Shown here in pieces: positions 1-9,216 of a stretch of DNA of 64,000 nt. Position 1 is the stretch's first letter, and each line of letters begins with the position of its first letter. The stretch is from Curvularia sp. ZM96 (taxonomy: Eukaryota > Ascomycota > Dothideomycetes > Pleosporales > Pleosporaceae): positions 558,001 through 622,000 of the forward strand of contig JAJGBQ010000008.1 in assembly GCA_022457065.1 (NCBI GenBank). The letters run 5' to 3'. The translations under genes were made by a program, and so were the position numbers. The notes beneath the pieces are model-generated. The model was not told the origin of the DNA, did no database searches, and saw only the letters and a list, made by a program, of their open reading frames with translations.

Positions 1-785
1 TTATTAGCGAGACAAAATCGATTGCATTCTTTTGGGACTATAGTTACAACTAAACTTTGATCTCTTTCACGAAACAAAGTAACGGCAGAAACGCCTAGAA
101 CTGCCATCTTCTCTTCAATTACTTGAATGAACAGTTCAGCAATGAGGTGGAACTTGCTGCGTGACGTTACTAAATCGCTCGTGTTGTGCAAACAGCGGTA
201 TGCGTCAGATCTCCTATCTCCGTTGCCATGTCCAACTACCCATTACTTTGTCTTGGATCTGAGCGTTGCGCTATGCAGTCGGCTGTTTTATTGTTCCCGT
301 TCTCTGCTCCTTTGTCCAAATTATGTCCCTCGCCCATATCTACCACATTTGATCCGCTTTCCGGCAATTTGCCCTGCATCCAAGCTTTAAATTCCGATAA
401 ATCGCTCTACGCACTATTAGGCTCTTGCTTCGAAACAGGCATACGCCTGTTTCATTCTGGATTTATGAAGTATAAATCTGCATAGGGACGTGATATGTTG
501 GATAAATTGTTGAATAAAAGTGCTTCCTGTGCTATTTAAAAAGAACCGTAAAGAGATAACTGCGTGCTGTTATAGAGAAAGAAGCTGTTTAATAGCTCAG
601 TTATCAGCGAAAGTACGGAGTACTCAGCTGGATATATAAGAGCGCAGCCGGAGTCCATGGGCGATGAGATTTTGCTGCGACTCAGATTCTTCACAAAGCG
701 AATCAACACCCATTGGCGCACTACGATTCTGCAGTCTTGGCGAAATATCCCAGCAGATGCAGGCAGAGGTTGCAGGTGCTGGACG
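1..785. other. no supported gene
   Basis: Only short, overlapping open frames without recognisable motifs or a convincing exon structure are seen. I see no gene here. Confidence 0.5.
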
Positions 786-1040
786 CGCTCACATGCACGT
801 AGATGCGTTGACAGTCATCTACTCAGTGCTTTCTGCTCACGGCATGAACCGGCCAGACGTGGGACGAGCACCACATAATAGTTCCATAGCTGTAAATGAC
901 TAATATGAATGCTTGCAACATCGCTACTTTCCTTCAACGCTGTGACGAGGAGAGGAAAGCCAGCCTGCAGTTCGCGCATGTTGCCCCTACGAAGACTAAA
1001 CTCCATCTGGAAGGTGACACATGGTAGTGCTGTATTGATG
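786..1040 (+). repeat. dispersed repeat R4, copy 1
   Basis: This stretch is repeated with divergence at 7612-7830. Shared blocks include GTAGATGCG, CCAGACGTGGGACGAGCA and GGTGACACATGGTAG. It has no coding capacity I can support and is probably a decayed transposon fragment. The copy next to it at 1071-1347 belongs to another family. Confidence 0.6.
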
Positions 1041-1070
1041 AGGCGTGAAGGACACCGAATCACGGATATG

Positions 1071-1347
1071 TACACCTACATACACTTGCAGTTTCCGCTT
1101 TCTGCGTGCTGCCTACATTCTATCGCAGGCGGCACATCGGCCCGCCTGGTGTGCGTTTGTACGGAAACACATGCTCGACAAGCATAACTTTGATTGGACC
1201 AGTATCCCAGCATACAGTTGACTCACGACATTGCCAAAAGCAGCGAGCGATACCTAGATAAAGTCATCATTAGGCAACAGAAGCTTGATGTGGCATCAAA
1301 GGTCGCCTGCTTACGACAACCGGAGCCTGTAAGTGTATGAAAGTGTA
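1071..1347. mobile_element. MITE family 2, degenerate copy
   Basis: The ends resemble the inverted repeats of the better copies at 12657-12924 and 34808-35085 (consensus CACTCTCATGCACTTGCAGC). The interior shares the block GGTCGCCTGCTTAC near the right end. The element ends about 80 bp before the first ATG of the four-domain gene, so it probably lies in that gene's promoter or 5' leader. Confidence 0.6.
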
Positions 1348-1426
1348 GATTCCTCATTGATGGACTGATATCGACTGACGCTATTCTCTTTAGTACTCTA
1401 CCTTGAGCGTTCTAGGAACGAATAAG

Positions 1427-4400
1427 ATGGCCACTCTCCAAGATTTGAAACGCGCCCTCCGGTCGAAGACAGGCGGAAAGACAACGCCTTCAAAGCAGAC
1501 ATTATCAGATATACAGTACGACAATGGTTTCGAAATCTTGGTGCAGGGTTCGATAGGTTATCAGGATTTCATCATCCCACAACTGACTCAAGTCCTGGCG
1601 CCACTGTTCGACTCGAGATCCCAGATCTCTGCTCTCGAAATTGGACCTGGCCCCAAGAGTGTGCTCGGTGGTCTCCCCGATTACCAGAAGAGAAAGATCC
1701 GACGATATGAAGCTTTTGAGCCGAATCAATTGTTTGCAGCAAGCCTAGAAGGATGGCTTTCGGTCAATACCGCAATGGAGTCACGATTCCCCTGCCTGGA
1801 AAGGCCACCAACAATTCATCGTTTGCCGTTTGATCCACAGCAAAACATGAAGAGCGACAGCGGTAGTGACGCGATTGACGAAGACAGGGGATACGACGTG
1901 ATCCTCTTTTGCCACAGCATGTACGGCATCCAATCGAAACGAAAAGCCATCGAACAGGCGCTGGAAATGCTTAGAGAGAGGAGAGGCGGAATCGTGTTAG
2001 TATTCCATCGTGACGAAAATTTATACCTTGATGGCCTGGTGTGTCATCAATCTGCTGCTTTCCCGACTGGAGTCGTCAGGGTGGCAGATGAAGATCACGT
2101 TCTGGACGACTTCACCCCCTTCATCGCAGGTTTCGTAATGTATGATGAAGAAGTGCAAAAGACTGTTCAAATTCGGTGGCGGGAGGTGTGCCGAGCTTTG
2201 GGTCGTTGTGAGGAGGCGTATCCAGGTTATCTCTCATTCCGCTCGCCGGATATTATGGTGGCCTTCAATCAGCATGCGACAAAAGTATCAGAGCTCACGG
2301 CGCAGTTGCCCGCGCTCAAGACAGATAGGCATATCAAGAACCGGGAGGCTCATCTGCGTCGACCAGCGGCAATCTGCAGACCAACAGAAATCTATCACGT
2401 TCAGCTGTGTGTCCGGTGGGCCCTCAAGCACGCGGTCGGCTTGATTATCATCGGCGGTGGACACAGCGGCCACTGTGTTTGGAACAACGTCATCTCAGTC
2501 GACATGTGTGCCTTCAACCAAGTATATATTCATGGTACAGAAGAGAAAGACTTACCTGCCAATTCTGGTTCCAGCGCCTTCGTCGTTGTCGAAGCTGGCT
2601 GTACATCTGGAGACATCACCAGGAAAGCTATGGCGGCAGGTGTAACAGTACCTTTGGGATCGCGCCCAAGTGTAGGTGCAGGATTATGGCTGCAGGGTGG
2701 CATTGGACATCTGGCTCGACTGCATGGTTTGGCCTGCGATGCTATTGTGGGTGCTGTCATGGTCAGCGTTGACTCTGGCCAGGTCCTCTGCGTGGGCTAT
2801 GTTCCAAGTGAACATCAACCGGCTATGTCTGTTCGATCAGAGAATGAAACCGAAATTCTTTGGGGGTTAAAGGGTGCAGGAACAAATCTCGGCATCATCG
2901 TCAGTATAACGTTCAGGGCTTATACGGCCCCTGTATATATCGTTCGGAACTGGGTTGTGCCACTCAGCGGTGGTCTTGAAGCGCAGCTCAAGCTCGGCAG
3001 GTTTGACGAACTCGTTACCAGAAAGCTCAGCCGGAACTGTTCTGCAGATGCCTATCTGTACTGGGAAGATAGTCAACTGCATCTTGGCTTCACCATGATT
3101 GAGTCTACGACGGCATCCGCTTTGTCGAAACGTTCGTTCTCCACGATCGTAAGTTCTCATCTCGGAGCAGAAGAAGATGAAGTCAAGGTGGTAGACAGCG
3201 TCGGTCTGTTTGAGACAGAGATGTACGTTTCGAAGATGCATGGTGGGCATGGCAGGGGCAAGACGTCTTCGTTCAAGCGATGCCTGTTCGTGAAGGACAT
3301 AGGCAGTCCCAAGGTAGCTGAGCGCTTGGTGGTAGCCATGGAAGCTCGTCCATCGCCACTGTGCTACCTTCATCTACTACAAGGAGGAGAGGCGATCAGC
3401 GACATCGCGGCTGAGGCTACTGCTTTCGGCTGTCGAGACTGGCACTTTGCCTGTGTTATAACTGGTGTTTGGCCACGCGATCAGGATGGCACTGAAGTCG
3501 CACGGGCTGCCGTAGAATGGGTTTACAATGTTGCAGAGGACTTGCTGCCATTGTCTAGTGGGGCCTACTGCGCCGACCTTGGACCCGACCCGAGAGATGT
3601 CGCACTTGCTAGCAGAGCCTTTGGCGTCAACCGACAACAGCTCGTTCAACTCAAAAATCGGTTGGATCCGCGAAATGTATTGGCTTACGCCTGTCCGCTC
3701 CCGAAACCGCCACTAGGTCCGAAGCTCATCTTGCTCGTCACCGGTGAAAGCTGTGCTGGCAAAGACTATTGTGCTGATGTGTGGGTCTCCATGTTTGCAG
3801 AACGAGCCCTCACGACTCGTGCTGTGAGCATTAGCGAAGCGATCAAGCGGGAATACGCGGTGGCTACTGGTGCCGACCCTGATCGACTGCTTTCTGATCG
3901 CGCCTATAAGGAGCAGCACCGCCCAGCGCTGACAGCATACTTCATGGAAAAAGTGCAGCACCAACCCCAGCTGCCAGAGGAGCAATTTATGAGAGTGGTA
4001 CATGGTGCTGCCGATGTGGGCGTACTGGTGATCACCGGTATGCGAGACAAAGCACCCGTTGCTGCCTTGTCGCATCTTGTGCCGAACAGCAAGCTTCTCG
4101 AGGTTTACGTGCAAGCCAGTGAACAAACGCGACGGTCGCGTAAAGGGTGTGATCACGAGGACATTGGTCGTGCATGCGATGAGACACTTGAACCAGTCGA
4201 GCCACATCAGGAGGCGTTGAGCTACCGACCCAGTGCCGTGTTCAACAACGAAATGCACGGGAATGAAGCTGCGAGAAGCTTTTTCGAAGACAACCTGCTG
4301 CCCCTGGTTCACGAAGACTTACTGCGACTTGCTGACATGGTGCGTCCAGCACCCGATTTCCCACACGAAAACGTCGTGTTCCGCCATGTGCTCGGCATCT

Positions 4401-4897
4401 CTCAACAGCCGAACGGGCTAGCTTTGTGCACGTCTCTCCTACAGAGTCACTTCATTGGCGACTGGCGCAACGTCGCTGCGGTGGCATGTTGCGAGGTCGG
4501 CGGCATCGTTTTTGCTTCTGCATTGTCTTTGAGGGTCAACGTCCCCTTAGTACTCATACGCGAAGCTGGTAAGCTTCCCCCACCTACTGTTTCTGCTGTG
4601 AAATCTCGATCGCATGTTTCATCTTTGATCCGCAGCGACTCGGAACAGAAGCGGATAGAGATTGAACGAAGCGCAGTACCTGAGAACGGTCCAATCGTGG
4701 TAGTAGATGACACGCTAGCTACAGGCGAAACGCTTTTTGCAGTGCTGCAGATATTGCAAGGGGCTGGTGTTGCTGTTGAGAATATGAGCGCCATGGTTGT
4801 TGCCGAATTCCCCATTCACCGTGGACGGGAACTATTGTGCAGACGCGGGTTCAGTGGAGTGAGCGTTCAAAGTCTTCTCACGTTTGGCGGTGTATAA
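1427..4897 (+). CDS. four-domain fusion: methyltransferase / FAD-linked oxidase / P-loop kinase / phosphoribosyltransferase
   Basis: A single 1156-residue frame without introns. I chose the ATG at 1427; the open frame extends upstream only through a TTG. Residues about 30-300 look like a SAM-dependent methyltransferase, with glycine loop EIGPGPKS near 71-78. Residues about 330-760 look like a berberine-bridge-type FAD-linked oxidase: IIIGGGHSGH, GGIGHL, and a C-terminal block with FGVN and the DPRNV motif. Residues about 765-920 form a P-loop kinase (GESCAGKD) resembling animal-type phosphomevalonate kinases. Residues about 980-1156 form a type I phosphoribosyltransferase like adenine phosphoribosyltransferase, with PRPP motif VVVDDTLATGE near 1091-1101. 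Domain families are recognised by motif only. The substrate is unknown; a base or nucleotide derivative would fit the PRTase and kinase. It stands alone, with no co-oriented partner nearby. Confidence 0.85.
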   Translation: MATLQDLKRALRSKTGGKTTPSKQTLSDIQYDNGFEILVQGSIGYQDFIIPQLTQVLAPLFDSRSQISALEIGPGPKSVLGGLPDYQKRKIRRYEAFEPNQLFAASLEGWLSVNTAMESRFPCLERPPTIHRLPFDPQQNMKSDSGSDAIDEDRGYDVILFCHSMYGIQSKRKAIEQALEMLRERRGGIVLVFHRDENLYLDGLVCHQSAAFPTGVVRVADEDHVLDDFTPFIAGFVMYDEEVQKTVQIRWREVCRALGRCEEAYPGYLSFRSPDIMVAFNQHATKVSELTAQLPALKTDRHIKNREAHLRRPAAICRPTEIYHVQLCVRWALKHAVGLIIIGGGHSGHCVWNNVISVDMCAFNQVYIHGTEEKDLPANSGSSAFVVVEAGCTSGDITRKAMAAGVTVPLGSRPSVGAGLWLQGGIGHLARLHGLACDAIVGAVMVSVDSGQVLCVGYVPSEHQPAMSVRSENETEILWGLKGAGTNLGIIVSITFRAYTAPVYIVRNWVVPLSGGLEAQLKLGRFDELVTRKLSRNCSADAYLYWEDSQLHLGFTMIESTTASALSKRSFSTIVSSHLGAEEDEVKVVDSVGLFETEMYVSKMHGGHGRGKTSSFKRCLFVKDIGSPKVAERLVVAMEARPSPLCYLHLLQGGEAISDIAAEATAFGCRDWHFACVITGVWPRDQDGTEVARAAVEWVYNVAEDLLPLSSGAYCADLGPDPRDVALASRAFGVNRQQLVQLKNRLDPRNVLAYACPLPKPPLGPKLILLVTGESCAGKDYCADVWVSMFAERALTTRAVSISEAIKREYAVATGADPDRLLSDRAYKEQHRPALTAYFMEKVQHQPQLPEEQFMRVVHGAADVGVLVITGMRDKAPVAALSHLVPNSKLLEVYVQASEQTRRSRKGCDHEDIGRACDETLEPVEPHQEALSYRPSAVFNNEMHGNEAARSFFEDNLLPLVHEDLLRLADMVRPAPDFPHENVVFRHVLGISQQPNGLALCTSLLQSHFIGDWRNVAAVACCEVGGIVFASALSLRVNVPLVLIREAGKLPPPTVSAVKSRSHVSSLIRSDSEQKRIEIERSAVPENGPIVVVDDTLATGETLFAVLQILQGAGVAVENMSAMVVAEFPIHRGRELLCRRGFSGVSVQSLLTFGGV

Positions 4898-5295
4898 TCT
4901 TCAATGATGTGCTATTACTCAGTTCGTATAATTTGCACGAAAATAACCTTTAATAGTCGTGATTTTGGTGTGGCCTTGGCCGAGTTACCGACTTGCTGTA
5001 CCAGACATTAACAGCTTTGGTATAGTTATAGGCTATTCGATTTGCATGGAAGCCACGTAACGACACTTCATTGTATGGCATTCTCTTGCAGGGCAGAGCC
5101 TGCATGAGCACTTGAAAACAGCGACCACCCTCTACGTGCGTTCAAAAGTTTCATTCGTGCTTTTCTACTTTTCCCCAAGTTACAAATACGCCTACATTCA
5201 AATACGAGATCGGTGCTAAAGCGGATGCGGTAATCATCTTCAAACCCCCACGTCCTAGCTTTTCATCTTGGAGTCCCGCTGAGGTTGAGAGAAGC
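4898..5295. other. intergenic, no gene seen
   Basis: This is the 3' flank of the fusion gene. It is AT-rich with no repeat or RNA gene that I recognise. Confidence 0.5.
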
Positions 5296-5574
5296 ATGAC
5301 AACACTTGACCAGGGACTTGCTTCTCAAGATGCTGACCAGACAACCTCTGTCAAAGTTGTTATTGTCCCGGATAATGAAAGCGAGTCAATTCCAAACGAC
5401 ACCAAGGGAGACGAAATTTGGTACTATGTTTTCTGGCGCCGCCTGGTATCAACGTTATTCACAATGAGCGTACGCTGCGAGAGCCAGGATCTACGGGACG
5501 TGAACGAGGCCGGACACTACTCGGCGCACGGAATCCCAGAGGAATGGTGCAGGATTAGGAAGAGACTTACATAA
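5296..5574 (+). CDS. hypothetical short ORF
   Basis: A 92-residue frame from an ATG, with the same frame open for some 25 codons upstream. No domain is recognised. The composition is plausible for protein (acidic N-terminal part, then a WYYVFWRRL patch). It could be a fragment of an older gene or chance; there is no supporting intron signal. Confidence 0.25.
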   Translation: MTTLDQGLASQDADQTTSVKVVIVPDNESESIPNDTKGDEIWYYVFWRRLVSTLFTMSVRCESQDLRDVNEAGHYSAHGIPEEWCRIRKRLT

Positions 5575-5668
5575 TGCGAGTAACTCCAGTAATTGCTAGC
5601 GGTAAGATGACGAGGCCCGCCGTTCGGCATTCATCCTAGCATAAAGTATGTAAGTCGGCAGATAAGTC

Positions 5669-6019
5669 TCAATTAACGACTTTGTCGAACTTGCATACGG
5701 TCTTCTAGATAAAAGGTTGTTGACGCTTATTAGGTCTTGATTAGCGACTTACATGATTGAGACGGCCTGGAATGTCGATCTCTTTTCGTAGGTTGCTGAA
5801 CTGCGCATGAGTACATTTGAACATCTTGACAGCAACTGGCTTGCCACTTGATTCGTCGTAGCCTAAAGATACAGTGCTTGTCGTACCGTGAAGATTGGCA
5901 TCGAAGATGCTATAGCCGTGGTAGTCAATAGTAGGTTGGCGACAGAAGCATGACAGACTTGATGGGCCCGGCGCTGGCCCGTTGGAAGGCTTCTTGAAGT
6001 TTGCGTCGTTGTTGTGCAT
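5669..6019 (-). pseudogene. protein kinase N-lobe fragment
   Basis: Exon 1 (6019-5753) encodes 89 residues. They end in a kinase N-lobe: a glycine-loop-like GTTSTV, the VAVKMF lysine motif, and an alpha-C-like helix KEIDIPGRLNH. A good GTAAGT donor and TTTATCTAG acceptor join a short exon 2 (5704-5669) that stops after 11 codons. The catalytic loop, DFG and the whole C-lobe are absent. A normal kinase domain is about 250 residues, so this is a truncated and presumably dead fragment. Confidence 0.65.
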
Positions 6020-6422
6020 GGTTAAAATCTGTGTAGACGAGAAGATAAGTCAGGTCACCAAGTCAGATGCTAGTATCGTGCTGGAGAGATCTGATAATCT
6101 GGTCCGTCCGGCTCCCTTTCGATGTGGCATTGGAGGGTTTTGCCTATAGGATCAAAAGCAGGCCTGGAAGTTGCGCTACATTGAACGAGGTTGGATCGGC
6201 GAAGTGGAATGTGCCATCGTTGGCCGCGGCTCGAGCTTGGGTGGGCGGATACGGCCATCGGTCGGGGGCGGCTGAGCGAGGTCGATGCACGTTCTTCCCT
6301 GCGCAATGAGCTGGCATGGCTGTTGCAGACTACAAGCTCCCAGTTGCCTATTGCTACAAGGATATTGTTACGTGACGTATGTGGTTGGCACATGGCCCAT
6401 CATCCTGAGCCGGACCATTGCG

Positions 6423-7382
6423 CTAGAGGCTTCTTTGCCTGGAGGCAATGACGCGGGCAGTAATGACGGGCGATGATTGAGTTTGGATGCGGATATCTGG
6501 ACTGGCGCCTTGCTGCAACAACATGAACACGATCTGGTACGCATCGTCATCGAGCTTCCTCTTGAGCAGGTCTTCATCGCTGAAGTCTACCAAAAGGACG
6601 CGCACCAAAGCTTTGCTGAGATTGTGTACATGCTTGTCGTCCAATTTTCGTTGAAGCGGCGCGCCTCTGTCGTTGAGATAGTGCTTCACCAAGCGTGGCA
6701 GTTTGACTTCCGAAGCTATCTGTAACACCGTGCCTGCACTTTTTCCTAAAGGTTCGACAGACGCGCACAGCTGTTGAGAAAGTAGCAGAGCCACAGATTC
6801 GTGGCGGGCGAAAATGGCAACAAGGAGCGGAACCATTAATTCGTTGATAGTTTGGCTAGCGCCAGCTTCCAAAAGCATCTTGACTATTTCTAGATGCCCA
6901 TGACGAGCGGCTGTTGCAAGGGGAGTCAAGTGCTTGTCGTTGGCGGTCCATGGAATTGTAAGTCGAGTTTCTATATCTCCGCCCACCTGTAGAATCCGTT
7001 GAGTCATCGCCTTGAGGTTTCTTTTGGCTGCATAGTTTAGCAGGCTGCTTCTGTTATACCGCACATTGTGACGAGATATGTAGTCTGTGATAATTGGATA
7101 GAACCTTCGACTTGATTACGCAAAACAGATTCGGTCTTTTTGGCAATCTAAGTGCTGTACCACCTCGAGCAATATCTCGTTCGGCATAGTCCAAATTGCT
7201 GCGTTGTATCGATAAAGTCTGAAGTAATCTTGAACAAAGTAATAAAGCCTCCTGCTAACCTTACTCAATACCCGAAGATCCAGGATGTTGAGAAAAGACG
7301 CAATTTCAACGAGGTTTTCACTCGGTAGTATGTGAAATCCTGTAGACAATATGTCATGGTTGAGCGCATGTTCACACATCAT
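6423..7382 (-). pseudogene. tandem F-box / ankyrin-repeat protein, one in-frame stop
   Basis: The minus-strand frame from ATG 7382 to the stop at 6423 is continuous except for one TAA at 7118-7116. Before it lie two F-box-like segments: LPSENLVEIASFL followed by LSKVSRRLYYFV, then MPNEILLEVVQHL. The second continues directly after the stop as SSRRFYPIITDYI. Ankyrin repeats follow (LTPLATAARHGHLEIVKMLLEAGA). Related F-box/ankyrin proteins typically have Gln at this place, so CAA-to-TAA is the likely change; I recall this rather than having aligned it. F-box proteins are substrate adaptors of SCF ubiquitin ligases. No intron signal removes the stop, so the gene is probably inactive, or two short products are made. 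Confidence 0.7.
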
Positions 7383-7611
7383 GGCGCATGTTGTGTGTGA
7401 GAAAGTTAAATGGCTTTAGTTTGTTTTAAGTAGCGACCACATTCCAGCCGAAGCTCTTCGACAGGTGTAAGAGAATACCGCAGACCACGCGTTCGCGCAC
7501 AAGTGGCTTCCTGCACGTCTCAGAGAACGTAGATATGATTTTGTGAGCTTAGTCGCTTTGTTGCACATAATATGTCCAGCCCAGTACGGCCTGATTAGAG
7601 CTGAAATTACA

Positions 7612-7830
7612 GATACTAGACATGCTCGCATGTACGTAGATGCGATGACGGCCATCTACTTGGCGATTTTTGTTCACGGCAAGAACCAGCCAGACGTGGG
7701 ACGAGCACCCCGCGATAGCATCATAATCATGACCGTCTAACTACTACGAGTGCGTGTCGCCCTTTCCAGGGCTAATCTCTATCTGAAAGGTGACACATGG
7801 TAGCACTTAAGCTGTGATGACGATCACATG
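7612..7830 (+). repeat. dispersed repeat R4, copy 2
   Basis: Diverged copy of 786-1040, sharing the CCAGACGTGGGACGAGCA and GGTGACACATGGTAG blocks in the same order and orientation. Confidence 0.6.
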
Positions 7831-7971
7831 CTGCGAGCGTTAGGTAGGGAACATGTCAAGTCTTTGGTCAACACTTCCTCCTAACATTCTCACTTGCGTC
7901 CAACAAGGGTCTCTAGGAGGGACACCAGCCCCTCAATCCGAAATGTGGCACTATGTGATGCTAACCTAATG

Positions 7972-8443
7972 TGGGTATTGCGACAGCCCATGTTCGCAAA
8001 TAGTCGAATACAGATAAGCTCGCTGCCTGACAGATATTAAGGCTTAGCGTCAGCGCTGATCCGCGCGCACGCTAGGAGGGTAATGCACTCGCATAATCCA
8101 TCTGCGAGAGTGGCTGTAACTTTCTTCTTCTATGCTCGCCTGCTATGGAAACGGCCAGTGGTATGAATGCAATGGCCGATAGCAGCGATTGCGGTGCAGA
8201 AGTGGCCGAACCCGGGTCGTTTGGCTGCTGCGGCCGTCCTGCGCTACAAGCGAGGCTGACCGCGATAGGACTCGATCCTGACCGTAAGCATTTTGAAGGA
8301 TCTGTCGGCTCAGCGCACTATATGAACTGTGCCGCAGTGCCACGACTGCTTGCCAGTAAGCAACTTATGCTCTCCAACCGACGGATCCTAAGCGAACTTC
8401 CCAATACACCATAGTGCAAACAAGGGTAGGCCAGTTTACTGCA
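7972..8443 (+). repeat. dispersed repeat R3, uninterrupted copy
   Basis: About 470 bp repeated at 34571-35350 (where a MITE splits it), inverted at 32925-33130, and as a fragment at 28986-29070. Shared blocks include CAAATAGTCGAATACAGATA, GACCGTAAGCATTTTGAAGG and ACCGACGGATCCTAAGCG. It has no terminal inverted repeat that I can see and no coding domain. Open frames across it are not credible genes. Confidence 0.65.
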
Positions 8444-8836
8444 GGCAGCTGCGCCGCGCATCCTACGGGAAAACGTACGGCATGGTAAAGTGGTCCTTAC
8501 CGACATGTGATACAGGTAGTTACATGTTTCTCACAAACCCAACAACATCTATGCTTAGCTCATATGCCAGGGGTCTAGCAAAGGCTTGATTATTAGGGGA
8601 GCTCTCTAGTTAAACATCACGTACCTACACATAACTTATCAATAAGCAATTTCTATGCACAGAGATTCATCACGCATAGACCAAAACCGGCAATTCTAGA
8701 CGCTTCTTGCACTCACTACTCATCATAGAAGAAGTCAACCCGCTGTAACTCGGCGGCTGGATGGACCTTGCGTGAGAGTAGCGCCTTTTTCTTTTTCCCC
8801 AGAACTATTAGAGGACCCTATAGGCAAGCATAGTCT

Positions 8837-9135
8837 TTGACTGACCATCTTTCACGGCTAACAGTACGCTTTTTCGTTACAAGTCGAGAGCTGTTCAGCG
8901 AAGACAGTATTAGACCCTTCATGGCAGAACAGCAGCTAAGGGCGAGTTGCACTGCAACCAACGCAAGTTTCGATGTTTCTACAGAATCAGGGCTCCACGC
9001 TTGGATCTATTGGCACTATCATGAGAAAGGCTTTCGATACAATGGTACATACAAAAGTTTGGCAGGGTTGCGAGCGCATTTGTTTGCCCTGGACACCAGG
9101 CTTTCAAGAAAAAGCATCCGCCAGGCAATTCATCA
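8837..9135 (+). other. possible 5' exon of the HerA-like ATPase gene
   Basis: An ATG frame of about 99 codons ends at a GTAAGT donor at 9136. Joining it to 9171 through a 35-bp intron (acceptor GGTAG) keeps frame with the ATPase. Thirty-five bases is shorter than the other introns in this window, so the join is doubtful. The alternative is that the ATPase starts at ATG 9217. Confidence 0.35.
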
Positions 9136-9216
9136 GTAAGTGCACCCCACGAAGGATGCTTGCTCGGTAGTATTCTGTCGTTCATTCAATTCGCTTGTGA
9201 ATATCGGCCAGCTTGC

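Noticed and set aside
2867..3373. Long antisense frame inside the four-domain gene (also 3713-4312 and others)
   Set aside because: They are shadows of a well-supported coding frame and show no protein motif.
1427..4897. Reading the fusion as a cytokinin pathway enzyme
   Set aside because: An oxidase and an APRT-like domain would fit, but nothing in the sequence points to an isoprenoid-adenine substrate, so it is kept only as a guess.
8145..8414. Open frames with high Cys and Arg content as a small secreted protein
   Set aside because: The sequence is part of dispersed repeat R3, present in several copies and both orientations.
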